Positions 9,420-19,507 of a DNA stretch of 64,000 bases are shown here, piece after piece (position 1 is the first letter of the stretch; each line of letters starts with the position of its first letter). The stretch comes from Diphasiastrum complanatum (lineage: Eukaryota > Streptophyta > Lycopodiopsida > Lycopodiales > Lycopodiaceae). Position numbers and translations under genes: made by a program. The DNA lies in NCBI GenBank assembly GCA_029204225.1, contig CM055104.1, forward strand, positions 52,010,294 to 52,074,293. Reading direction: 5' to 3'. The notes below the pieces were generated by a model. It made no database searches, had not been told where the DNA came from, and saw only the letters and a program-made list of their open reading frames with translations.

Positions 9420-10735
9420 TTGTGTACTCTCTCTTAATCCCATGCTCATCACAAAAGGCCTTGAACTTGGTTGAGATATACTCACACCATTTTCATTTAT
9501 CAAGAACTTGATCCTTGTGGAAATTGGTTCTCCCTTGCATTCTTGTACTTCACAAAGATATCATACACTTCATCTTTAGTCTTTAGTAGATAGACCCAAC
9601 AAAATCTACTAAAATCATCAATGAAAGTTACATACATCTTAGCTTCACTATTGCTGATTGTAGTAATTCCATGAATATCCAAATGTACAACTTGAAAAGA
9701 CTTTGTAGATCTAGTATAAGGTAGTCTATGTGATTTTGAGAAAGCACAAGACTCACAAACATGATGCATGCTAGTTAAGGAACTTGGAAGACCAATCACA
9801 ACCTGCTTTCTATCCATTAACCCCAATGACTTGTAGTTGAGATGCCCCATCCTCTTATGCCAAGCCTCTTGAATAGGTATTTGCTCACTTGACACACATC
9901 CAACTTGGTTAGCAATAACACAAGAATCTAGTTTAAATAAATTCCCTTGCCTTTTACCTTTTACAATCAAGACATCCTCCTTTTGATCATACAAGCATCG
10001 CGATATCAATTCAGCGCGCTCGAAACCAACTTCCTTCAATCCGTTACTACTCGCGCGCGCCCATCCGCTACCAATTCTAAGACCATTGATTAACATTTGA
10101 CTCACAGTAAGTAGGTTCTTAGTAATAGATGGACAAAACATCATTCAAATGAACATTCCTATTTGTAGAGAGAGAAATAGGAACTGTGCAAATCCCTTTG
10201 ATTGCACACTCACCGTCATTGGCCATGCAAATCACCCTCTTGTCATCCCCACATGCTAACAAAGAAGTGAAATACTCTTTATGAAAAGTCCTGTGTGAGC
10301 TTGCTCCACTATCAATCCACCATGGATCAATATCTCTAACTATAGAACTCAAACATGAAGACATCACAAAAGCATCATCATTTGTGTTTTGAGCATCAAC
10401 ACCATTCTCATCAAGAGTTAGATTACCTTTCTTGTCTCCTTGATCTCTCTTCTTTTTGTAGGAATCACTTGCAAAATGAGCTTTGATGTGACAATAGAAG
10501 CACTTCAACTGTGACCTATCTTTCTTCTTACCAAAAGAAGAAGACTCGCCGTAATCTTGTCCTTTAGACCACTTGCCCTTGGTTTTGCCCTTGAACTTTT
10601 CTGATGAACATGGCCTCCTCATCTTGAGATGTTGATGTAGATCCACCTCTTGCTTGAAGCCTATATTCTTCATTGATCAAGATTTCTTGAAGGTCCACCA
10701 AACTTGAAAAAGTTTTTAAGTTAGGGTAGTGTTAA
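9420..10735 (-). pseudogene. Copia C gag-protease-integrase remnant
   Basis: In minus-strand order there is a short end of Gag (near 10735-10620) and a zinc-knuckle-like CFYCHIKAHFASDSY, in which the last Cys is Ser and the Gly is Ala. The aspartic protease motif WWIDSGASSH follows at about 10320. Then comes the gag-pre-integrase His-Cys domain (AWHKRMGHLNYKSL...CESCAFSKSH, about 9870-9740). The start of the integrase core is DIHGITTI and FIDDFSRFCWVYLLK, ending in frame loss near 9500. Downstream PQQNGVVKR-like bases (near 9390) belong to the integrase end. Such polyproteins cut themselves into capsid, protease and integrase for retrotransposition. Stops and frameshifts make this copy dead. 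Confidence 0.85.
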
Positions 10736-10850
10736 GATAGAGTTAGATAAGCATATAAACTAGCAACTAAGCATAGTAAGGAACCTATCCAAGTGTTCTA
10801 ACCCTTTTGACAGGTGGAGGGCTTCTCATCACACATTTTACACTCCCTAT
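10731..10850 (+). repeat. Possible truncated LTR of gypsy 1
   Basis: The stretch begins TGTTAAGATAG, right after copia C sequence ends, and stops just before a primer-site-like TGGCACCATTGTTGGGGA at about 10854. The length is unusually short for an LTR and no 3' partner was found. Confidence 0.3.
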
Positions 10851-10852
10851 AG

Positions 10853-10870
10853 TGGCACCATTGTTGGGGA
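10853..10870 (+). promoter_or_regulatory. Primer binding site-like motif of gypsy 1
   Basis: GTGGCACCATTGTTGGGGA resembles TGGCGCCGTTGCCGGGG-type junctions seen next to the 5' LTR in plant Tat/Athila gypsy elements. It fits the plus orientation of the gag and pol remnants at 12294-15984. Confidence 0.45.
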
Positions 10871-12290
10871 TAGGCTATCACTAACTAGCTATAGTTGTTC
10901 TTTTAGTTGTTGATGTTTTTTAGTGTGTTTTAGGTGGATTTTGGGGTAGAGTTAGCTTGTTTTGTGTGTTTTTTTGTGATTGGACTGTTTTTAGCTATCG
11001 GAGGAGGTGTGGAAGGGTATTGGAGATCCAAAACAACCTCTAAGGGCTTCGCATCCCATCACAAACCTTGAAAACCATAAAAAAAAAAAAGTTCAAATCT
11101 ATTTTTGGAGAGAAAGAATGGCCAAAAACCACTCCAGACCTTTTTTCTCAAAACCCACTGAAAATTGACCTATGCATGACTGACAGCAGCTCCAGGGTAC
11201 TGTCCCAGACCTGGATAGAAGCCTGAGAAGGTTATTTCCCAATAGATTTGAAAAAATTTGAGAAAAACCCATAAAAATTCAAAAATCCTTCGTAAAAACC
11301 AAAAAACTTTTCAAAACTATAAACTAACCTTCGTAGAGACTCCCAGAGAAAAGATGGAAAAAACAGGCTAAACCCTCACAGGCTCAGTTCCAGTATGAAG
11401 TAACCTTTGTAGAGAATTCTGAAATTCCATCTCAGTGAGACAAGGACACAGAAGGGCCTGCGAGAGTTAGTTTGATTTCAATGAGCTGAAAAGTGGATTT
11501 AAGTTGCTTAAAAATCACTAAAATCATCAAATCCAAAAAATCCTTCCAGAACTAACCTTCATAGACCATCCCATTATTTTCAAAATATCATTTTCCATCA
11601 TTGATGAAGTTTGCGAGAGTCAGTTTGAGATATTGAATAATCTGTGAGCAAAAAAATGGTTTTGAACCCTCACAAACATCAATAACTTTTAGATCCTTGA
11701 GAAAGAACCCTCTCCACTCATATCCATATCAAATCCAGCTCATGAAAAGACTATGAGAGTTAGTTCCCAATAGATCTTGAAAATTAGAGTTTTGAGTGAA
11801 AGAACTCTCGCACAGCCAACTCTCGCACTAAGAATTCTCGCAAATAGGATCAAAAGAAAGATCTGACCCAGACCTGTCTACTGTGAAAATTTTAAAACAA
11901 TCAGAACTAGGATTAAAAAGCTATCAAGGAAAAACCACCGTAAGAAGCCTACAATCACACTTTTGGCCAACAAAACCGATCAGATCCTCAAGGATCCAGA
12001 CAGATTTCCACAGATCTATCAAGATTTAGCTACCTTGGACCTCCCCATTAAATGATCTGAGATCAAGTCAATCAGTAGCAAGAAGGATTGCAAATTAAGC
12101 TCCAAACCTCCAAAGAGTTGTAGTCGCAAAATTGAGGCAGAAGCAGAACCAGCAGCAATGGATTCAATGGACCAACATGTACATGTCGCACCCTCACAAG
12201 CAGTTCGGATATGATGGATCGCCATCCAATCAAGTTCCTCCATATATATGAGCAAGCATGCGAGATCTATGATGGCGAACACCGGCGAAA
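10871..12290 (+). other. Untranslated leader of gypsy 1
   Basis: There is no open frame of useful length. The stretch contains many short repeats of the type CTCTCGCA/CTCGCAAA and GAACTTTCGTAGA-like bases (11300-11860), typical of decayed gypsy leaders. The first gag codons follow at about 12294. Confidence 0.4.
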
Positions 12291-12293
12291 AAG

Positions 12294-13766
12294 TTGATGC
12301 TATTTTCCATGTCACTCATTATTGCAGTGCAAGATTGGTTATTCAATCTTTCGAACGAGAAAAAGTTTACTTGGAAAGGGGTTAAAGCAGCCCTCACCAC
12401 GCGTTTTAAACCACGAAAGTTCTTGGAAAATCCATTTCTCTTGCTAAGTAAAGTCAAAATGAGAAAAAAAGAAAGGGTCTGGGATTACATCGACCGGGTC
12501 AAACACTGAAGATCTGAATGCAACACGGCCCTGACTCCCGATCATGCAACATGGCCCTGATTCTCGATCATGTGATATTCATGTGATTTCTTGCGGTACT
12601 AGCACGAAGTATCAGAAGAGAACTCAAACGATGAGAGTAGTATGCTACGTTGCAAGAAGCAATGAAAGATGTTATCAAGGAAGAGGATGAATGTTCGGAG
12701 GATGATTCTTATTAAACGTTTCATAATCCAACTCCCTCGATACCATCCACCTCGATTGCTTTCAATGTTTCAACATATCAGCTAATGGAGCAAATGGTGA
12801 AATTATACAAGCAACAGATGGAGCGGTTAATGGCCCAGTTTGATCAGAAGCTGAAGGCCTTGCAAGGAGCTGCAGTGCCTACTTCTAATGCACCTAAATA
12901 GAACCAGCTATAGTATCCATGAAGAGAAAATGTATGGTGTCCAGTTTGCACCCAGAATCATATAGCAAATGAGTGTCCAGTTTTGAAAAAAAATCTTAAG
13001 CTGATACAATGGTATTTCCATTTGTGCAATGCATCATTGCACGAGATCGCATTTTGCCCATTCAACCCCAAGATCATACAACAGAAAAGAAACCAGTATC
13101 AAACTTCATATGCCTATCACTAGGGGGGCTCCGAATGTGGCACCGAGGTATGGAACACCGAATAATCAGTAGCGCATGGCCTTATCTACAACACCAGGGC
13201 CAGCTAACAACCAAGTGGCCCATGTGAATTTGACAGTAGTGGAGTATGAAACACCTCCTCAACTTGAGCAGCTGCAGTGGTACGGCCCGGATGATACATT
13301 TGTCAGTCCAGCAATCAATAAGTATTGCGCGACCTACGCTGTCCAACATCAATGGCAAGGTGAGAGAATTTACGGCTGCTATGGATGCAACGAAGGGCAC
13401 AGAATTGCTGAGTGTCCTCCAAAGGGCGTGTAAAATCCCTTTTGCCAAGAATACAGATATGGGTATTGCTACAAAAATTGCCCTTTTAAACCTGGAACAA
13501 GTGCACCGTTGAACTTGATCTCAGTGCAACCAACAGCAATTCCAAGAAGGACATCACAGAAAAAACAGATTTTCCATGTTCCAGTGTTAGCGATTACACG
13601 AACACAGAACCCGAAGGAAGTGGCTCCAGTACCACCATCTTCGATATCAATAGTAGATGATCAACCCTCAACCACAGGACCATATGCTACAGTGAGGGAA
13701 GAAGGACGACAGTACCATAAGATCTGCCATTGGATACATATGGCACAAGCCGAGAAAGCTGCATGA
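12294..13766 (+). pseudogene. Gypsy 1 gag remnant
   Basis: The Gag capsid-like start is AVQDWLFNLSNEKKFTWKGV...LENPFLLLSKVKM (12330-12465). Its counterpart is at 63610-63906 in gypsy 2. Frames then break until 13176. There, LEQLQWYGPDDTFV and IYGCYGCNEGHRIAECPPK give a CCHC zinc knuckle (C-x2-C-x4-H-x4-C, about 13372-13420). A proline-rich segment follows (VAPVPPSSISIVDDQPST, 13615-13670), also present in gypsy 2. Gag forms the particle and its knuckle binds element RNA. Several stops and frameshifts are present. Confidence 0.7.
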
Positions 13767-14129
13767 GCAAGAAAAACCCCTGTAGAACCTCACACTACTA
13801 AAGAACCAACACCATGAGGGGCTCACCATTGTGAATAGATCAAAATGATTATTTTCACCATCGTAAACCACCCTTCCACATGGAGGAGCTGAGGTTCCAC
13901 ATACAGTAGTGCTCACAAGTCTGTTATCTAGCCATGTGAACTTATCCCTCAAAGGGTTACTACGGATTGATCCAAAAGCATCCTAGCTAAATGGGCCAAA
14001 ATGAAACTAGAACCAAAAACAAAGAGCTCTTATGTTGCATGGGCTGCAAAGGAACCAGCAATCTCCTCCAAGTGGGAGCAACATGGAAAAGTTGACAACA
14101 TAACATCATGTTGCCAATCAAGCACAAGA

Positions 14130-15374
14130 GATATGAGGACGAAGCTGTGGTAGTGGATGGAGGATCGGGCGTCAACTTGATCTCGACTACTTTGTATCGA
14201 AATGGAGTTTGTAGGATTAAAGCCAGCAAGATTCACAATCAAGCTAGCAGATCAATATTGTGTAAAATCAAAAGGTGTGGTTGAAGACATTTTGATAAGG
14301 ATAGCGGGAGTGAAATTTGTAATCACCTTCGTGGTGATGGATATCCCAGAATCCCCTTTTGCTTATCGCATTTTACTTCGAAGACCTTGGTTGAGAGTCG
14401 TGCAAGTGATTCATGATTGGGGGACAAGAAAACTCACCTTTGAAAATAGAGAGTAGGCTGTAAAGGTGGATCTGACCATATGGGCGGTGAAGTCAATTGC
14501 ATCCAAAGCTGATGATGGATCATCCACCATTGATCGCCCAAGGCAAGCTAAGAGAGGTCATTATGACTCACAAACCTATGTTATGAGATGAACGGATGCA
14601 TTAGCAACAATTGATTGCATGGCTGAGCATGCATGTCATCCAAATTCAAATACGGAACCCAACACATCATCACCAAAATGTTACACCCTAGACACGCCAA
14701 TAAATTTTGGGGTGAACATGATCATTGTGGCATGGTTAGCAGTGGAGTTGTTATACCAGAACAAGTCGAAGATGATCTGGTGCCCTGGCAACATGCCTTC
14801 TCATATAACAAAAAAGTGGAGCTAACAGATGAATAGGTCCTGCAACACATGGATCTTGATCGATACGGATTAGGAAAAGTACCAGCTCAACCACCGCAGA
14901 AAGCACCAATGGCTATGTTTTCCAAGTTAGAATCACCCAAGGCACCCATCAACAAGAAACATCAGTTGAAGCAACACTATGATCTATTGGAGTGATCTAC
15001 CCAAAGAAGCAATAGCTACGGTGGATATCGATATTTGTAATCACGAAGTAAATATTTGTCCAGTTCCAAAGAAAGATGACAAGGAGGTATACAACTATGT
15101 TGATTAAGAAAAAGTATTAAACTCGTTGAAGTCAATCCGAATGGAAGCAGATGCAACGTCATCATCCACTCAGATGACTGAAAATCCAAAGACTACAAGT
15201 CATGCTAAGATTAACATGCTGAAGGAGGAATCTCGACTAATGCCAGTCCATGAGATGTTGAAAACCTTCAAGAATTATACCTTAGACGACATAGTAATCA
15301 TGATGCCACAAGCACAGAGAGAACCTGATCAAAATCAAAAACCAGCAGAACAAGTCTTCAAAGGACCTGCGTGA
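14130..15374 (+). pseudogene. Gypsy 1 protease region
   Basis: The retropepsin-type motif VVDGGSGVNLIST sits at 14150-14190, followed one frame later by a chain with VITFVVMDIPESPFAYRILL and RPWLRVVQVIHDWGTRKLTF. It then reads through a stop (14455) into SKADDGSSTIDRPRQAK. The matching region in gypsy 2 is 62325-63173 and is better preserved. The aspartic protease cuts the polyprotein. The tail to 15374 (FKNYTLDDIVIMMP) is a linker without a known domain. Confidence 0.65.
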
Positions 15375-15383
15375 ACACAATCA

Positions 15384-15629
15384 ATGAACCTAGCTGAGCT
15401 AGGTGAGGAAGAGAAACTTGTATATGTGGGAGAACAGTTGACACCCACTGAATTCACAAGGCTACGTAATTTGTTGGTGGAGTACAAGGATTGCATTGCG
15501 TGGACATACAAAGATCTGAAGGGTATACCACCAATCTTAGTCCAGCATACCATACCCTTGGTGGATGGAGCAGTCCCCAAGCATGAGCTACCTAATGGGG
15601 TTTTGTTTTATATTGATACAGTACCATAA
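15384..15629 (+). pseudogene. Gypsy 1 reverse transcriptase N-terminal fragment
   Basis: An 81-codon frame contains LTPTEFTRLRNLLVEYKDCIAWTYKDLKGIPP, discussed here only as its core YKDCIAWTYKDLKGIPP. This is the segment that precedes the catalytic palm of plant gypsy reverse transcriptases. The catalytic YxDD core is missing; sequence after about 15640 jumps by deletion towards the integrase. Confidence 0.7.
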
Positions 15630-15779
15630 TGGGCCACTGACATAGTTGAATATTTAATGCGGAGCCAACCAGATCAATCACCACAAAAAATGCAAAACAA
15701 TGAAAGATGATTTTAAAGGCTAGACCTTATTAGTTGATTGTCGACCAATTGTATCGACGAGGATCAGATGGGATCCTTT

Positions 15780-15984
15780 GAAGATATATTCTTCCACATG
15801 AAGCCACCCAGATTATCTCAATTTTGCTTGAAGGCATGGGTGGTGGTCACTTTGCATCTGTCATTACAATTCGCAAGATCTTGCAATCAGGATGCTGGTG
15901 GCCAATGATGCATAAAGACATGGAAAAATACTTGAGAAAGTGCGATGTGTGCCTACAAGCTAGGAGACCAACAAGATTGAATTA
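15780..15984 (+). pseudogene. Gypsy 1 integrase zinc-binding fragment
   Basis: The reading includes ISILLEGMGGGHFASVITIR, WWPMMHKDMEKYL and KCDVCLQARRPT, which is the H-H-C-C zinc-binding domain at the start of Ty3/gypsy integrases. The element is cut at 15984, where the copia D LTR begins. Confidence 0.7.
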
Positions 15985-16838
15985 TGATCTATAGAAAAAA
16001 TAGTAACAATTCTTTCTCAAAGAACACGATGAAAGTTTGAATAAATCAAACTAATATCAATGTCTTCAATTAGGTCTGTTTCTGATCTATGTACTAATAG
16101 AACAGTTTTTGCCTTGATTAAATAAGCATGCAGAATTAAGAGACAATTTTAGACAATCAAAAATTGAGAAACTTTGATCAAAAATGAATTTTATAATTCT
16201 AAATCTATATCATTAATATACATCTCTTGTTGTCTTATTTCGTTGTTGTGTCTCTGATTGAGTGAGTAGAGATTGCGAGTTACAGCGTGTAGTGCACATG
16301 TATTTATATTGCTATAGAACAGGTCTTTTGGCCTTTTAGTTCTGTGACAGTAGATCTAACCGTTACGATGGTCGATATTCAAATAAACGCTCTGTTTTCA
16401 AGCTCGAATAATTTATGTTCGTGACAGTTTGTCTCTTCGTCTAAGCCTCATGTTTTGCGAATTATTCGTGACACTTTGTCTCTTCGCGACATCTTCGTGT
16501 TTCATGAATTGTTCGCGACAGTTAACAATTTTGAGCTTGAAGAAGAATCAAGAATATTTCGTAAATTGTTCACGACAGGCGACAATCTCGCGACAGGTGA
16601 GGTTTGAACAAGAAACAGAATATTTCATGGCAAGAACTTGTTTGCAAATCTTTCGAGTCTCCACAAGAAATCTGTTCACGAATCTTTCGAGTTACCACAA
16701 GAATATTCGTGAATCTATCGAGGTTGAACATGAAAAGAAATGTTTCGAGTTCGAGTTCGAGTTCGTTCCTCATCCTTTGTCAATTAAATTGTGCACTTTG
16801 TTAGTAGAATCGAGATTTGTCTGATCGGGTGTTCTACA
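15985..16838 (-). repeat. 3' LTR of copia D
   Basis: The plus strand runs from TGATCTATAG (15985) to GTGTTCTACA (16838). On the minus strand the LTR would begin TGTAGAACACCCG directly after a purine-rich tract (GAGAGGGAGC, 16848-16839) and end ...ATAGATCA. The right border is well supported by the polypurine tract. The left border is set by where gypsy 1 coding stops. No partner 5' LTR was found. Confidence 0.6.
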
Positions 16839-16850
16839 GCTCCCTCTCAA
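16839..16850 (-). promoter_or_regulatory. Polypurine tract of copia D
   Basis: On the minus strand TTGAGAGGGAGC immediately precedes the LTR start TGTAGAAC. This is the place and composition expected for plus-strand priming. Confidence 0.6.
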
Positions 16851-16926
16851 AGTGGGCAGGTGGATTAATCCCAATCTTCTTCGTTGCTTCTCAAACAAAG
16901 CCTTATTGAGTGGCTTTGTAAAGATA

Positions 16927-17244
16927 TCAACTATCATTTGTAGGTATGAAGACTGTCTTCAGTATCTTCTTTTCGACTAAGTCTCGAATAACATGATACT
17001 TGATAGCAATATGCTTTGAATGAAATACAGGATCTTTCGTAAGATAGATTGCTAAAGTGTTATCCATTAACAAGACATAAGGTTCAGAAATAATATCATC
17101 AAACCCTTCTAACATTTGTTTGATCCATATCAGCTCGTTTTCCATCTTGGCTGCTGCTACATATTCGGCTTCACAGGAAAATTGAGCTACTGTTGTTGCT
17201 TCTTGCTTATTCATAGTATGGCTACGCCAGATGCTAGAGTACAC
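16927..17244 (-). pseudogene. Copia D RNase H
   Basis: The minus-strand frame contains QEATTVAQFSCEAEYVAAA, KMENELIWIKQML, LLMDNTLAIYLTKDPVFHSK and HIAIKYHVIRDLVEKK. These are the characteristic blocks of Ty1/copia RNase H, the enzyme that removes the RNA strand during cDNA synthesis. In the active-site signature S-x-x-E-A-E-[FY], the Glu is kept. The region between it and the reverse transcriptase is deleted. Confidence 0.88.
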
Positions 17245-17291
17245 TCCTGAAATACTTTTGTTATCATCCTATGGATGCCCAGCTTGCATCA

Positions 17292-17895
17292 CTATAAGAT
17301 TCGATCTGAAATCCAGCTCCCTTTGAATAACACAGTCCATAGTCTTTCGTTTCCTAGAGATATTGTACTACTCTCTTCGCCAACTTCCAATGCAACGATC
17401 CATTCAACGAATAGAGGTTCGAAGACTAAGGAATGTAGTGCTTCATCCTTCTTTCTATACCATTGTCTGGCTACTTGTTTTAGACCATAAATGCTTTTAT
17501 TCATGTGACATCCGTATTTTGGATATTCTTGGCTTATAAAACCAAGTGCTTGGTCCATGAATAAGTCTTCTTCTAATTCTACATGCAAGAAAGCAATTTT
17601 CTCATCCTAAATATGGATTTTGAGATCATGAGCCACTGCATAAGCGAATAGCAAGCGAATTGATGTATGTTTGACTACCGGTGAGAAAGTATCAGTGTAG
17701 TTGATCCCATATTTCTGTGAAAAACCTTTTGCAACCAACCTCGCTTTGTATCTGATGTTTTCTCCATCAGGACCTGTTTTGATCTTGTATATCCACTTGT
17801 ATTTGACTGGTTTTCTTCCATCAGGTATAGGTGCAAGTGTCCATACATTGTTCTTATACATGGATGTCATTTTGTCCTCCATTGCTTGAATCCAG
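17292..17895 (-). pseudogene. Copia D reverse transcriptase fragment
   Basis: The frame 17895-17607 holds [48 protein letters not shown] and [16 protein letters not shown], the fingers/palm entry of copia reverse transcriptase. After one frame change, 17588-17292 has LHVELEEDLFMDQALGF and HMNKSIYGLKQVARQWY, the next conserved blocks. The YxDD catalytic block is missing because the palm C-terminal part is deleted before RNase H. Confidence 0.88.
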
Positions 17896-17929
17896 TGATC
17901 TTTTCATTTAAAATTCTTTTATATTAGCC

Positions 17930-18856
17930 AGTGCTTCGAGCAGTGACTCTGATCTATTTTCTAGTCCTATTGTTGGCTTCATTAACTCTAATGCTAACTT
18001 AGCAGCATCAGCATGCTCCTCATAAGGTCCAACCGCTGAGGCCAGAAGTAATCTGGACTCAAACCTCGGGTAGAAGTCCTGCAAGATAGCGCTCCTTTGT
18101 ACACAGTAGGCCTTTGGTGCAGTCTGTGGAATTGGAGCATTTGCAAGGTGCTTTGATAATGCTTTGCACTTGACTAGCTCAGTGGGCCCATCAGGACTAT
18201 ACTCATTGCTGAAACAGAAGATATCGTTGTCAGGGAATTGTCCAATGTAGTATGCTAGGGATGCATCTGGCCTTCGCTCTGTTCAGTCCTCACGAGAACC
18301 TCCGCTCCTCATTGCAAAACTGTCAATCTCCACCGCATACTGCAATACATTATATAAGAATGTTATAATTATAATAAACAGACTCAAAAATGGGAATAAG
18401 CATGGACGAGAGTATTTATTGACAAAGAATTGTCTGAGATCCTTCATCCTCATTCTCACTTTTTGCAAGCACAATTCCATGGCCTCTGTATGGCATCTCA
18501 GTTGTGGAAATCGATAATTTCCCAAATTGTTTATGCTCAACCTCCGATGGTTGCAGAGTCTTTAGTTCACACAAAAATTTTGCCAGAGCTTGCTCAGGAG
18601 TATCTGCGTCATCTCCAATCAACTGTCGAAATGTATCGTCTGGCACTGAGTGGTCAAAGGTGTTGGTGCCATTTTACAATTTCACTAATCCTGTCAACAT
18701 CTCATCCTCTCGTAAGCCGAGGATATGTTGCAAGTCATGCAGAAACGAATACTCTTGCCCATTAATTATCACTGGGACAAGGTCACGTATTCGCAGCATG
18801 TGATCGGAGTCGTCTACGTCCTCCGGTTGGGCAGATGTTGATGCAACTGAAGCCAT
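17930..18856 (-). pseudogene. Unrecognised broken coding region joined to copia D
   Basis: From the ATG at 18856 the minus strand reads MASVASTSAQPEDVDDSDHM and LQHILGLREDEMLTGLV. After a stop it continues DDTFRQLIGDDADTPEQALA and KFGKLSI-like sequence to 18416. A third stretch (about 18335-17930) has YYIGQFPDNDIFCFSNEYS and RLLLASAVGPYEEHADAAK and runs towards the copia D reverse transcriptase. An A+T-rich stretch between 18423 and 18340 looks intron-like (GT...AG, 84 nt) but does not restore one frame. The last part could be the linker before copia reverse transcriptase; the first part has no known family. Confidence 0.35.
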
Positions 18857-19050
18857 CTTGGTTGAATTTGTTGAATGTTGTATTAATTTACAAAATGTAG
18901 ATCAGCAGTTCCTGACTACATTCTGGAGAATTGTAGAGTGATTTAGCTGGTAGTGTCCAGCGATCATATCTAAACTCCATCTGAATCGCAAGAGAGTCGA
19001 GTTTGTAGTTGCGATAGTTTCGCGATCCCCGTCCATCTTGATCCCCATCA

Positions 19051-19066
19051 GTGGTATCAGAGCCTA
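19051..19066 (+). promoter_or_regulatory. tRNA-Met primer binding site-like motif
   Basis: GTGGTATCAGAGCCTACC follows a stretch ending CCATCA (19050). It has the form of the plant retroelement primer site on the plus strand. An LTR to its left (about 18880-19050) is possible but has no partner, and no coding region follows in this orientation. Confidence 0.45.
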
Positions 19067-19102
19067 CCTATCTTGTCATAATCTGACGTAGCCAAGAAGC
19101 TA

Positions 19103-19375
19103 TCAGATCAAGGAGGCCAAGCATTCAGACAAACAACCATCAACGAGGGAACAAACTTCAGAAGCAATGGCTTCTGCTTCCTTCATGGGTGTTAATTCCT
19201 CTTCTGCTTCTTCCTCTTCCATTTCGTTGACGTTCACGCTAGGATCCTGTTTTTCTTCAGCAGTATTTGTAGAAAATTCATTCAACAAAAGAATCACAGT
19301 AATTTCACTTGACAAGAACTTGTTTTCTAAACTTTTGAGATTAAAATTTACTTGTTGATTGTGCGTTAACTCCAA
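19103..19375 (-). CDS. Small acidic open frame, unknown
   Basis: A 90-codon minus-strand frame has a hydrophobic start, then VNVNEMEEEEAEEELTPM, and a short C-terminal helix. It may be an exon of the gene lying to its right. I recognise no family and the coding status is doubtful. Confidence 0.25.
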   Translation of the reverse strand: MELTHNQQVNFNLKSLENKFLSSEITVILLLNEFSTNTAEEKQDPSVNVNEMEEEEAEEELTPMKEAEAIASEVCSLVDGCLSECLASLI

Positions 19376-19507
19376 AAAGTGCTCGTTCCTTGAAAATGAG
19401 ATAAAGTGGTCTTATATAAGAAAAAGTTTTTCAAAAATAGACATGATTTTAATATTGTATCGAATAAAGTCTATCTATAGTAATCAAATAAATTATACCA
19501 CTATACT

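Noticed and set aside
13182-14242. Several 80-95-codon minus-strand frames
   Set aside because: Antisense shadows of the gypsy 1 gag and protease, which are identified on the plus strand by the zinc knuckle and VDGGSGVN motif.
18340-18423. 84-nt intron in the unrecognised minus-strand gene
   Set aside because: GT-AG borders exist but splicing does not join the frames; not listed as an intron.
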